64,000 nucleotides of DNA from Tupaia tana (taxonomy: Eukaryota > Chordata > Mammalia > Scandentia > Tupaiidae). Position 1 is the stretch's first letter. Every line of letters begins with the position of its first letter. A model generated the notes under the pieces. The model was not told where the DNA came from, ran no database searches, and saw nothing but the letters and a program-made list of their open reading frames with translations. The stretch covers positions 54,208,496-54,272,495 of the forward strand of contig JAKSZU010000016.1 of the NCBI GenBank assembly GCA_026018925.1. Reading direction: 5' to 3'. Shown piece by piece: positions 9,541-18,825 of this stretch. Position numbers and translations under genes: made by a program.

Positions 9541-10280
9541 TTCTTAATCCTTTTCTATCTAAATTTTGGAACGCTGGAATAGGGGAGTGTTGGTCTTGGG
9601 CTGTCGTTGCCTAACCCTGAGAAGGTAAAAGGCCCTGATCAGGTAGCAATCGTTACAGGTGAGGAAGGACTAGGTAGATATAATCCCATTTCATGAGTCA
9701 AAGGTACATCACATAAAACATAGGGCTGAAACTCCTGTATGACCCGCTTGATCTGTCCAAGTAAGAAAGCAGAACTCATTGCTGGCAATTTCACATATCT
9801 TATCCCTTCTAAGGTGGAGTTAGTAAATTTGCAGGGCCAATTTTGGGGCCAATGTTTTTGGGCTATGACAGAAACATCAGCCCCAGTGTCTACAAATCCC
9901 TGAAATTTTCAGCCTTGTATGGTTAGAATACGCTTTGGCCAAGTTTCCTGAATAGCCTGAAGATAGACCTGGTCTGAGGACCCCAAATCCTCCTTGTCCT
10001 CTGGGCTCTGTGGTTAATACTCGCTCTGGTAACACTGTAGATAGCAGCAAAAAGCTGAACAATTTGAGAGGCAGAGGCTATAACCTTGATTTCTCCAGAA
10101 TAATCTGCATCTATTATGCCAGGCGTTACTACTAACCCTTTTAAGGGCACACTGCTTCTTCCCAAAATCAATGCCACTGTGCCCTGTGGCAAAGGCCCTT
10201 AGAAACTCCAGTAGGAACTGCCTGTGGACTCATATCAGATGCTAATACCCCCCTGGAGGTGGGGCTGAGATCCAGTCCTG
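9541..10280 (-). pseudogene. pro: Class II ERV dUTPase-protease (pro) frame, broken
   Basis: dUTPase motifs are visible in order: AGLDL near 10255, GRSS near 10155 and [11 protein letters not shown] near 10110, with a frameshift between the first two near 10195. The aspartic protease active site DTGAD is at about 9879-9893 and is intact, but an in-frame TGA (9909-9911) lies shortly upstream and another stop follows near 9640. Placement of dUTPase in front of protease is typical of betaretroviruses. Confidence 0.82.
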
Positions 10281-10282
10281 CC

Positions 10283-12049
10283 TTACCTGGGGTTGCCCGG
10301 TAGAATCTCTGATTGTCTGTGGCCTTCCAGAAGCCTCTGACTGGCTTGATTGTCCTGCGTCATTGAGAGTGCCCCTGCTGTTTGACGGGACCAGGGCTGG
10401 CCCCATGTCCCATGTCCTGGGGGCCCCAGTGGCCTCCTGTCTATCTCTGTTTGGGATCTACACTCACTGGCCCAATCTCTTCCTCTCTGGCATCTAGGAC
10501 ATATCTTGGGAGCCTGCGTGGGCGCTGGTTTCGGGCCTTCTGGTCCTCTGTTGGCATATCCCCTTGATTGTTTTCGGTATCGACAGTCACGTGCCATATG
10601 TCCTGGTCTGTCGCAATTGAAACAATTACCCTTTGATCTCTTTTGCATTACTTTCTTTAACGCAGCTGCTAAAGCTTTACCCTGAATTTGTGGTTCCCCA
10701 ATGTCTTGACAAAGTCTAATATAATCCGCCACTGTCCCCTTTTCTTGGTATGGAGTAATAGCTGCTTTGCAAGAGGCATTAGCATTTTCAAAGGCCAATT
10801 GTTTTAATAAAATTTGTCCTGCCTCCTGATCAGAGACCAGTTGCAATATGGCTTGTATCAAGCGGGAAATAAAATCTTGATATAACTCACTAGGTCCCTG
10901 TCGTACACTGATCAAACTGTCAGTCCCTTGATCCTGACCGGAAAGCCTTTTCCAGCATCTCAAGCATATGACGTTAATCTGCTGATGGGCCTGTGGTGTA
11001 TATCCAATTTGTGCACCAGTATCGGCATGCTCCCCTGTTCCAGTCAACATTTCAGCTGTGATAGGTATTCCATGTTGTTGATTCCTAGTCGCCTGCTCTT
11101 GGGCTTCCTCAAACCAGTTCAACTTCCACAAAAGATAATCTCTTCTCGACAAGCATGCCTTGCCTAGCACCTGCCAATCATTAGGGGTAAAGATGGACTG
11201 AGTAGCCCTCTGTAACACCGCTATTGTATGAGCTGCCGTGGGACCATATTGCGTGCAAGCCATTTTTAACTCTTTTAGAGTTTTCAAGGATATTGGCTCA
11301 TAGTGACGCAGAGTTTGTTCTGGGTTGTCAGGGTTAGGAGCCTCTATAAATGGACTTAATAGAAATTCTGAAATGTCCTCTCCTCTATCTGCTGCGCAAC
11401 GCAGAGCTCTCTGGAAGGGCGATAAAGTGTAAGCTGTTCTTTCTCTCCTAGCGCCATTTGGTATGCAAGCAGGTTTTGACTGGGAAGCAGGTTTTGACTG
11501 GGAAGCGGGTTTTGACTGGGAAGCAGCGGGCAGCAGCAGGGGAGTGCTAGGCCGAAGGGCAGCGGCTCCGTTCTCCTCCCTCTCCTGAGCTGCTTCAGAA
11601 TCTGCGATCTTAAGTCTCCCTAGCTTCAAAAGCCCGTCATTTTTCTTATCAGGTCTTACCTCCCTATCCTTATCTGTAGACTCTGACTTCTTAGGTAGGA
11701 GGGAGGTATAGCCCTCCAGAGTGTTTGTTAGTCCACTTACTGAGGACGCTCTGTTTTTTTCTGGAGGGTTTTGTCTCAAGCACTCCTTAATTAAACTCCA
11801 CAGCGAGAAGGCAAAAACGGGAATCCTGCTAGGACCCTCTGTTTTATATCGTTCCCTGATCTGTTCTCCAACCTTGTTCCAGGTCTCCTCATAAACTGTT
11901 CCTTGCTCTGGGAACCAAGGGCATGTTTCCTGCACAAAATTCAGGAACTGACGTAACTGCCTGATACTAACTTTACTGCCCCTAGCTTTTAACATATAAG
12001 ACAACATTTGGACATACGTCTCTCTCTCTTTTGACAGTTGTGTCCCCAT
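10283..12049 (-). CDS. gag: Class II ERV gag polyprotein, intact ORF of 588 codons
   Basis: The ORF starts MGTQLSKE, with the glycine-2 myristoylation context of betaretroviral matrix. A central Pro/Ser linker carries three copies of SQSKPA. The capsid part contains a major homology region, [14 protein letters not shown] (about residues 380-395). The nucleocapsid has one canonical CCHC knuckle, [15 protein letters not shown] second, [14 protein letters not shown], has Asp in place of the zinc-binding His; the codon reads GAT. Gag is the virion structural precursor. The frame has no stop although pro and pol downstream are broken. The gag stop precedes an overlapping dUTPase frame, as in betaretroviruses. 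It is an endogenous relic, and expression is not shown. Confidence 0.9.
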   Translation of the reverse strand: MGTQLSKERETYVQMLSYMLKARGSKVSIRQLRQFLNFVQETCPWFPEQGTVYEETWNKVGEQIRERYKTEGPSRIPVFAFSLWSLIKECLRQNPPEKNRASSVSGLTNTLEGYTSLLPKKSESTDKDREVRPDKKNDGLLKLGRLKIADSEAAQEREENGAAALRPSTPLLLPAASQSKPASQSKPASQSKPACIPNGARRERTAYTLSPFQRALRCAADRGEDISEFLLSPFIEAPNPDNPEQTLRHYEPISLKTLKELKMACTQYGPTAAHTIAVLQRATQSIFTPNDWQVLGKACLSRRDYLLWKLNWFEEAQEQATRNQQHGIPITAEMLTGTGEHADTGAQIGYTPQAHQQINVICLRCWKRLSGQDQGTDSLISVRQGPSELYQDFISRLIQAILQLVSDQEAGQILLKQLAFENANASCKAAITPYQEKGTVADYIRLCQDIGEPQIQGKALAAALKKVMQKRSKGNCFNCDRPGHMARDCRYRKQSRGYANRGPEGPKPAPTQAPKICPRCQRGRDWASECRSQTEIDRRPLGPPGHGTWGQPWSRQTAGALSMTQDNQASQRLLEGHRQSEILPGNPR

Positions 12050-12204
12050 GTTTCACGCCCAATGCTAATCGATGCTTGTCCCTTTATTTTACAGTTATCT
12101 CTTTTACTCTATTCTTTTACTCTGTTGGCTCCTTACCTTACTCAGTTATCTCCGGCAGGCCTCAAGGAGTGTCCACTCCTGACTCTGTAGTCCCCCGTAC
12201 TCAG

Positions 12205-12222
12205 GCCCATGTCCTGGCACCA
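12205..12222 (-). other. Primer binding site of the class II ERV, Lys-like
   Basis: On the minus strand TGGTGCCAGGACATGGGC starts two bases after the LTR CA end. It resembles the tRNA-Lys-1,2 site TGGCGCCCAACGTGGGGC with a one-base shift and transitions. Assignment to tRNA-Lys is likely but not exact. Confidence 0.6.
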
Positions 12223-12224
12223 CT

Positions 12225-12536
12225 TGCTGGGGCTCGCTGGGCAGAACACGTTTTTTGAGTGGGGGTGCTGTGGCCTGGAAATAAACAAAAACAAACACAC
12301 AGAGATATACAAGTATAGAAAAGTGAAGATCGGGTGGGCCCGACTTCTCAGTTGGAGAGAGCCACAACTGCGAACTGTTCCCGGGTTTATTCTTTTAAAG
12401 GGTAGAAAGTGGGGGAAGCGGAAGTGAAATGCAAAGCCAGTTGTTTTGAGATGTTAATCGACTGAAGAAGTGAAGACAATTGGCGCCTTGTGGTTTCTCT
12501 GATCTTTTGGGGACAATTCTGATAAATGGAATTCTA
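12225..12536 (-). repeat. 5' LTR (partial) of the class II ERV
   Basis: This matches the LTR at 1899-2428 and the one at 29892-30471 over U3 end, R and U5, including CTTTTCTATACTTGT and the TTTAAAAGAATAAACC stretch. It ends in CA two bases before the primer binding site. The U3 start is missing, cut off at a type S SINE. Confidence 0.82.
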
Positions 12537-12716
12537 ATTCTTTAGAATTATTTTATTTAACTTTATTTATTTATTTTAATTTGACCAGAGAGGGACAGAG
12601 TGAAAGAGATAGAAAGAGAGAGGGAAAGTGAGAAAGCAAGCCTCCAGGTCCTGGACTTGAACCACGGCTGGCAATGTGGGAGTCCAGTGCCCTTAACCAC
12701 CAGGCCATTTGCTGGC
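12537..12716 (-). repeat. Type S SINE at the broken 5' LTR
   Basis: A complete reversed copy with an ATTTATTTATTTTAATTTGACC tail region. It marks where the 5' LTR ends. Confidence 0.85.
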
Positions 12717-12899
12717 ATGCTCTCCCGCCCCTGTGGCAAAATTTAAAAACTATATATCAATCCTGGCCTCACACTATTTATAAAAATTAAACTAAATATA
12801 AAAAAGTATTAGCTTAAATGTTTTACAAATATTATAGAATGTCTTTATCCCTGGGGTAAAGACAGTCTTTCTGAAGGAGACATAGAAAGTTCAAACTTG
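12717..12899 (+). repeat. L1 ORF2-type fragment
   Basis: CCTCACACTATTTATAAAAATTAA and GACATAGAAAG resemble the late ORF2 region of mammalian L1. It continues at 13346-13648. Confidence 0.55.
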
Positions 12900-13020
12900 A
12901 ATGCCTGGTACAGTAGCTCCTGCCTATAGTCCCAGCTACTCAGGAGGCTGAGGGAAGTGGATTGCAAGTGTGAGGCCAGCCTGGCAACATAGGTAGATGA
13001 GACCATCTCTGAAAACAAAA
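12900..13020 (+). repeat. 7SL-derived monomeric SINE
   Basis: TATAGTCCCAGCTACTCAGG, AGGCTGAGG and GGCCAGCCTGGCAACATAG are 7SL/Alu-left-arm features. It is about 115 bp and monomeric. Confidence 0.82.
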
Positions 13021-13025
13021 CAAGA

Positions 13026-13342
13026 GGGAACCAGCAGTTAGCGTAATGGCTATGTCGCTGGACTCCCACGTAGACAACAGTGGTTCGCATCCCGGACCTA
13101 GTAGACAACAGTGGTTCGCATCCCGGACCTGGTGGCTTAAAACCGGACCTGGTGGCTTAAAACTCACGCTGGGCGTGTGAGTGCATGCCCAAGATCCTGA
13201 GAGGAGAATGGAGAAGGGATTGCAGCATGACCATCCCCCCAGGGGGTGACTTCTCACTTTTTGTCTCTATGTCTCTGTCTGGTGAGCGCACACACCCTAT
13301 AGCGAAAATCTCTCAAAAAAAAAAAAAAAAAAAAAAAAACAA
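13026..13342 (+). repeat. Type L SINE with internal tandem duplications
   Basis: The copy repeats TAGACAACAGTGGTTCGCAT plus CCCGGACCT twice and CCGGACCTGGTGGCTTAAAA twice within its head, so it is about 55 bp longer than its relatives. Confidence 0.88.
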
Positions 13343-13345
13343 GAA

Positions 13346-13648
13346 ACGCCATTCATACTCTAAGTATCTGATTAATAAAATTGGCTACATCAAAATAAAA
13401 TTCTGTATTATGACAAAACTACAATAAATTAAATAAAAAGATGGGAGAAAACATTTTAACCCATAACAAAGGGTTTCTGTGCAGATGTATCAAGTACTTC
13501 TATGATTTCATGAGACAACCCAGTAGAAATGTGGTCATGATTATAAAGAGACAAGCAATTCTCAGGATAAGAAACGAAATGCCGGCAACCGTGGGCTGTC
13601 CAACTGTCCTAGAAATGATAGAAACACTAAGTAGATCAACAATGAGAT
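13346..13648 (+). repeat. L1 ORF2-type fragment
   Basis: TACATCAAAATAAAATTCTG, GGGAGAAAACATTTT and the closing AACAATGAGAT match the late part of L1 ORF2. The class I provirus landed in it. Confidence 0.65.
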
Positions 13649-13857
13649 TGTTAGGTTTGATTGGGGAGCGGTGGCAAAGTCAGAGGCAGCAAAGGTGAAA
13701 ATACCAGAATCAGGCTTTGGGATTAAATAAAACCAACATAATGCTGAAGGGCAGGAACGTCTGTTGGTGATGGCGGGCCAGGTGTGGACAACAGGAAAAT
13801 TCCTGCTGGCGGGAATGTTTCCACCATGTTTCGTTTCCCTTCCCCCAGACCTTATAT
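13649..13857 (-). repeat. 3' LTR of the class I ERV, internally deleted
   Basis: It matches both ends of the other LTR but lacks about 175 bp covering the promoter part. The terminal ACA has mutated to ATA. Confidence 0.88.
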
Positions 13858-13908
13858 TCCGACCTTAAAAGGATAAGAAATGACGACTGCTCTGGCTGCT
13901 TCAGGCTG

Positions 13909-15263
13909 TTAAGGGGCATAGATTTGGGGCCCTCTGGTCGGAGGGTCTTGGGGAAGGGGTGCGTAGGGGTGCAGGAGCACCTGATTAATTGCCACTCGAG
14001 CGATGGTGTATGCACGTTCCCTGAGAAAGAGTAAAATACAGGGCGCAAAGGCCAGCATTAGACATAGCAGTATGATGAGTCTTAGAAATGGGAGGATCCC
14101 GGGTAGCAAGAATTTTAAAAGAGAGCCGTGCATAGTGCTGCAAGCAAGAGAACACAGTGCCTCCACAGAGGACAAAAATCCCAGCGGGGGGCACTGGGCA
14201 GAGGCGTTGGGAGCCCAGGTGAGGTTAGACATGTAGAAGAGAGACATTGGAGATCTGTGGAAAGGTAGTGACATTGTGGGTAGAAGTATAATTGACCTGG
14301 AATGAGGGTGGGACCATAATGGTGACTATGACCCGTCTTAACAGTGGGAGGCAGAGCCAGTAAGAGTTATTTTGGGTGGGGTCCAGGGAGGCCAGAAAAG
14401 TAGAGTTGATTAAAGCTGGTACTTGGGGCTTGGGATAGGAGAGGGAGAAATTACTGGGGCCAAAATCTTCTGGATTGGTCATGTAGGGGGCAGGTAATGA
14501 TAAACTTTAAGTATTTCTTTTTTTTCTTTTTTTTTTTTTTTGGAGAGGTTTTTTTGCTATAGGGCGCGTGCGCTCGCCAGACAGACAGAGAGAGACAGAG
14601 AGATAGAAAGCAGGAAATCACCCCCCAGGGGGGATGGCCACGCCGCAATCCCTTCTCCTCCATTCTCCTCTTGGGATCTTGGGCACGCACGCACACGCGC
14701 CCGGCGTGAGTTTAAGCCGCCGGGTCCGGGACTCGAACCGCGGTCGACTACGTGGGAGTCCAGCGACATAGCCATTACGCTAACTGCTGGTCCCAACTTT
14801 AAGTATTTCTATAATACCCCCAGGGACCGTACCCCAGGCATTTACTCAGATACCTGCCTGTTGGGTGGACAGCCAGAGAGAGAGAGATGAGTTTCTGATG
14901 GTAAATGTGACTGGATTAGAGGTCATGGGGGTGCAGCTCTGAGGGGGCCAAAGATTGATCAGAGGGCTGCTAAGGTACCCCAAATGGTCAAACTGCAGAG
15001 TGACATGAGGAGCGCCTGTCCCAAGCAGTCTTATTGATAATACCTTGATTACCCCGTGTGTGTTGTCCCTGGAATTCCCATTCTGTAACTGTCAAGGCAG
15101 AGTCTATTCCAAAGGCCAAGAGAAGGAGGAAGAGGCTGGGCACAGCTAACCAGGTGGGGAAGAGGCAGCCCCGGTTAGCCAGTCCAGACATTCTAGACTT
15201 ACCATGATTCTCATGAGTGGGAGGTATAACACTGTAAGCAAAAGCCTTTTCCAGAACACCCAT
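13909..15263 (-). pseudogene. env: Class I ERV env, truncated and split by a SINE
   Basis: A hydrophobic signal segment (WLAVPSLFLLLLAFG) is at about 15130-15175. Surface-unit remnants carry N-glycosylation sites such as NNS, NYT and NVT. A membrane anchor (LRLIILLCLMLAFAPCIL) is at about 14035-14090, followed by a short tail. A type L SINE (14516-14797) interrupts it. Without the SINE it is far shorter than a typical env, so internal sequence is lost. It is non-functional. Confidence 0.78.
14516..14797 (-). repeat. Type L SINE in class I env
   Basis: A young-looking CpG-rich copy. AACTTTAAGTATTTCT is duplicated at both ends. Confidence 0.93.
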
Positions 15264-15405
15264 CCCTGTGGGGCCACTGCAGCTAGTCCCACAGAACTAG
15301 GGCTAGTGTTATGGAGAGGACCTGAACAGATAATTATAGGAGTAGGGTAGAGATGACATAGGCTTCTGCTGTGAGGGAAAGAAGAGGGTTTTTTAAGAGT
15401 TGGGA

Positions 15406-15879
15406 CTATGGGGTTGACTTGTCTGGAGAAATGGGTGGGGGAGAGGAATTAAGTCCGGTGGGAGAACAGGTGGCCTGGCAGAGGAGGCCAAGGAAGGGGG
15501 AGGAGTTAAATTGAAGGGAGTCGTGTAACTTTGCAAGGATGTCATGGCCTAGAGGGGTTTGGGGCATGTGGGAATGACAAGAAAAGAGTGGGTAAAGTAC
15601 GTTTTTCCGAGGCAGCAGGCTAAGAGTTTGGTAGAGAGAGACCTGAGGGCTGGCCATCAATACCCACAATAGAGACCTGGGCCAGAGTATGTTGGGAGGA
15701 CAGAGTAGGTAGCCCTCGTGTCCACCAGGAAGGTGAACAACTTACCCGCTACCTGAAGCTGGACCCTGGGTTCGGCGAGGGTAATTGGGGTGGTCAAGTC
15801 CAGGGCCCGTCAATCCTCAGCCAATCCCACCATGGCCAGGTCGAAATTGGGGTGGTGGATCTCTTCTCGGCGTGGAGGT
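15406..15879 (-). pseudogene. pro: Class I ERV protease remnant, active site DTR
   Basis: The aspartic protease block reads FLVDTRATYSVL where gammaretroviruses have DTGAT, so the active-site glycine is replaced by arginine. Stops follow within the domain. Similarity ends near 15406, where pol should begin. Confidence 0.78.
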
Positions 15880-17368
15880 GTCAGGAGTGGATCTCATCTC
15901 CCTCTTTTGGGGCAGTCAGAGCCCCAGTGACCCGTTTTAGTGGGTGACCTGGGATCCGGGCATTCACAGGACCAGTGGCCTGGCTTGCCACATTGGAAGC
16001 AGTTTCCCCGGGGGAAGACTGCGTCTAGGGACCCCCTTCTGAAATGCTGGCCGCAGGGCAGCCACCAGGGCTTGGGCTTGCATGGCAGCCATCTGTTTGG
16101 CCTGTTTGTGACGAGCTACCTCAGCGTCCTCCTCTCTGGAATTGAAAACTTGAATTGCCATATTCACCAGGTCTCGTATGGGGGTTTGAGGGCCTTGTTC
16201 AGCCTTTTTGAGTTTTTTTTTTTTCTTTCCTGTTATCAGTGGCTGACTGGGTGATAAAATAGGTGGCCAGAACTACTGCCCCAACAGGATTTTCCAGGAA
16301 GAGTAGGGTATGGAGTGTTACAGCCTTAGTGAGGCGGCTCAAAAACATGGCTGGATTTTTTTGACCCTGGGTGACTTCTTGCAATTTGTTAGAATTTACT
16401 GCCCTTTGGGCTGCTGGTTTTATTCCTGCCTTAAGGCGTTGTAACACGTAGTCAGGATGCCGGCAGCCAAGGTCACCTTCTTGATATCTCCAGCCGGGAT
16501 CAACTGCGGGGATTGCCTGAGCACCTACCGCTGCGGTGGCGTCCGCCATGTGGGCCCTGTCAGTGTACTCCCTTCCCACTGCTTGTACCCTGTCACGCTC
16601 ATCCGCCGCCATGGTGGATGTCATAATTACGTGGACGTCATGCCAGGTGAGGTCCTAGGCCTGTGTGAGGTATCTGAATTCCTTGATAAACTGGGTGGGG
16701 TTGGCAGAGAAGGAGTCTAAGCACTTTTCAATGGCACACAGATCCGCGAGGGAAAAAGAAACATAGACTCAAACGACTCCCTCAGCCCCGGCCACTTCCC
16801 ATAGGGGAGCCATGACCTGGGGTGGGGTGGGTCATTTGAGTGGGTTCGGCCAGCAATTGGGGGGGACAGAGGGATTGTTGGCCGAGGGGGATGGAGAAGA
16901 TTTTCAGGGTAGGGAGGTGGGGGGACAGAGAGTTCGGGAAAGTTTAATGGGGGGTCAGTGGGAGGTCTTGGCGGAGAGGAGAGAGATTCTGGGGAAACAG
17001 TGAGAGCAGAGGATTCAGGGGGTTCAGAAGTTTCCTTGGAAAGGCTAGGAGCGGGTTTTTGGCCCTCGCCCACCTTAGCAAGCAGAATCTGGGAGGGAGA
17101 GCAGGTAGTGCACGGGTGGGGCGAGAACGCAGATATCAAAAAGCCTGAACAAATGGGATTTCCTTCCATTTGCCCTTACTCTGACAAAAACTGGTAAGGT
17201 CGGTCAAGACATTGAAATTGAAAGTGCCCTCAGGCGGCCAGATTGGTCCATTGTTTAGTAAATATTTGGACCAAGCCATGGTCTACAGGAAGACCCGGCA
17301 GCGTTTGGATTATGGAGGACACACTCTAAAGCTGTTTTGGGATCAGGTTTGGAGGCAGCAGACCCCAT
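15880..17368 (-). pseudogene. gag: Class I ERV gag, broken
   Basis: The start at 17368 reads MGSAAS, a myristoylation context. Several frames follow. A Pro-rich region carries the late-domain motif PPPY (near 16910, context ELSVPPPPYPEN). The capsid part (16199-16624) includes DPGWRYQEGDLGC. The nucleocapsid has a single CCHC knuckle, CFQCGKPGHWSCEC, near 15990, as in gammaretroviruses. At least two frameshifts and several stops are present. Confidence 0.85.
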
Positions 17369-17459
17369 GACGGATTAGACCTCGGGTAGAGAGAATGAGC
17401 CCTAGAGGCGTCCCCCGGGTATAATCTCTCCGCGGATTGGAGGGTAAAGGGAAGTATGA

Positions 17460-17690
17460 CTAGGTGTCCTCGAAACGAGACAATCCTTAGGGTACCCCTG
17501 AGGGACCCAGAATGGAGGAGGACGAAGGCAAGTGTCGTCCAGGTGGCCCTGAGACAAGACGATCCCTAGGGTAGCCCTGGGGCACCCGGAATGGAAGGAA
17601 AGTGTCGTCCAGGCGGCCCTGAGGTGAGAGGATCCCTAGGGTAGCCCTGGGGCACCCAGAATGGATGGGGAGTGTTCCTGGCATGGCTGT
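17460..17690 (-). repeat. Leader tandem repeats of the class I ERV
   Basis: Three diverged units of about 70-80 bp each contain GATCCCTAGGGTAGCCCTGG and GGCACCCAGAATGGA or close variants. They lie between the primer site and gag. Confidence 0.75.
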
Positions 17691-17810
17691 GACTATGGAC
17701 AGAAACACTCTGGAGGTCTGAAAAATGGGGTTGGGGTCGCTTACCTTTTCAGCTGGATGATCGCGTGAGAGGTCCTATGGAGGGGCTCTAACCAAGAGGC
17801 ATCCAGCCCC

Positions 17811-17829
17811 TCCCGGGGTTTCGGCTCCA
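17811..17829 (-). other. Primer binding site, tRNA-Phe-like
   Basis: On the minus strand TGGAGCCGAAACCCCGGGA differs little from the tRNA-Phe complement TGGTGCCGAAACCCGGGA. It lies two bases from the LTR. Confidence 0.8.
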
Positions 17830-17831
17830 GA

Positions 17832-18217
17832 TGTTAGGTTTGATTTGGGAGCGGTGGCGAAGTCAGAGGCGGCAAAGGCAAATCAGGAATCGGGCTTTGG
17901 GGTTTAATAAAACCAACATAATTTATTCTGTGCTCTCGGGTAAGGTCCCTTGGCCTTGGCCTGGTCAGAGGCCAAGGGAGTCACACCCAGGGTGGGTGCT
18001 GCTCGTTCTTAAAGGGCCGTTGTCCAATAGGTGGTCACCACAGGTCCTTGTCTGGCCAATGAAGTTCGCTGTTTCTGTTCCACTTTGGGGGGGCGCGCCA
18101 AATGCTGAAGGGCAGGAACGTCTGTTGGTGATGACGGGCCAGGTGTGGACAACAGGAAAGTTCCTGCTGGCGGGGATGTTTCCGCCATGTTTCTTTTCCC
18201 TTCCCCCAGACCTTACA
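17832..18217 (-). repeat. 5' LTR of the class I ERV
   Basis: 386 bp, TG...CA. On the minus strand it contains a CCTATTGG CCAAT box, GGCCCTTTAAGAACG and TTTTATTAAACC near the AATAAA signal. Confidence 0.9.
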
Positions 18218-18222
18218 GAGAT

Positions 18223-18487
18223 TTTTTTTTTTTTTGAGAGGTTTTCGCTACAGGGCGCGTGCACTCGCCAGACAGACAGAGAGAGACATAGAGACAGAAA
18301 GCGAGAAATCACCCCCCAGGGGGGATGGTCACGCCGCAATCCCTTCTCCTCCATTCTCCTCTCGGGATCCTGGGCACGCACGCACATGCGCCCGGCGTGA
18401 GTTTTAAGCCACCGGGTCCGGGACGCGAACCGCGGTCAACTACGTGGGAGTCCAGCGACATAGCCATTACACTAACTGCTGGTTCCC
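18223..18487 (-). repeat. Type L SINE
   Basis: Full length. CCTTACAGAGATT at 18211-18223 and 18488-18500 is the target duplication, partly within the LTR end. Confidence 0.92.
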
Positions 18488-18559
18488 CCTTACAGAGATT
18501 ATTTTTAAAAAAGATAATTATTTATTTATTTTATTTTATTTTATTTTATTATTATTTTT

Positions 18560-18818
18560 TTTTTTGGAGAGGTTTTTCGCTATAGGGCGCGTGCACTCGC
18601 CAGACAGACAGAGAGAGACATAGAGACAGAAAGCGAGAAATCACCCCCCGGGGGGATGGTCACGCCGCAATCCCTTCTCCTCCATTCTCCTCTCGGGATC
18701 CTGGGCACGCACGCACACGCGCCCGGCGTGAGTTGTAAGCCACCGGGTCCGAGATGCGAACCGCGGTCGACCACGTGGGAGTCCAGCGACATAGCCATTA
18801 CGCTAACTGCTGGTTCCC
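18560..18818 (-). repeat. Type L SINE
   Basis: Full length and almost identical to the copy at 18223. An ATTTTATTTTATTTT stretch precedes it. Confidence 0.92.
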
Positions 18819-18825
18819 TTTATTT

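Larger units (their letters stand above)
1..12536 (-). mobile_element. Class II (betaretrovirus-like) ERV provirus, nested and running off the left edge
   Basis: Read on the minus strand the order is 5' LTR piece (12225-12536), primer binding site (12205-12222), gag (10283-12049), dUTPase/protease (about 9541-10280), RT N-terminal part (9191-9540), RT palm (2429-2592), RT with YMDD (1830-1898, 1430-1571, 1153-1249), connection domain (348-885) and the RNase H start (1-44). The breaks are later insertions: SINEs, a solo LTR and a class I element carried in a SINE. Pol motifs and the gag zinc knuckles are HERV-K/HML-like. The 3' end, with env and 3' LTR if present, lies outside the window. Several stops and frameshifts make pro and pol non-functional, but gag is open. 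Confidence 0.88.
13649..18217 (-). mobile_element. Class I (gammaretrovirus-like) ERV with Phe-type primer site, pol deleted
   Basis: LTRs lie at 13649-13857 and 17832-18217. GAGAT flanks both outer ends (13644-13648 and 18218-18222) as target duplication. Order on the minus strand: LTR, primer site, repeat-containing leader, gag, protease remnant, then directly env. No RT, RNase H or integrase similarity is present, so about 3 kb of pol is missing. All frames are interrupted. Confidence 0.9.

Noticed and set aside
10283-12049. Domesticated cellular gag gene
   Set aside because: It sits in a recognisable provirus with LTR and primer site. The open frame alone is not evidence of domestication; kept only as a question in the findings.
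18223-18487. Short proteins with SVMAMSLDSHVVDRGS-type sequence
   Set aside because: The same peptide recurs in dozens of frames because it is translated type L SINE head sequence.
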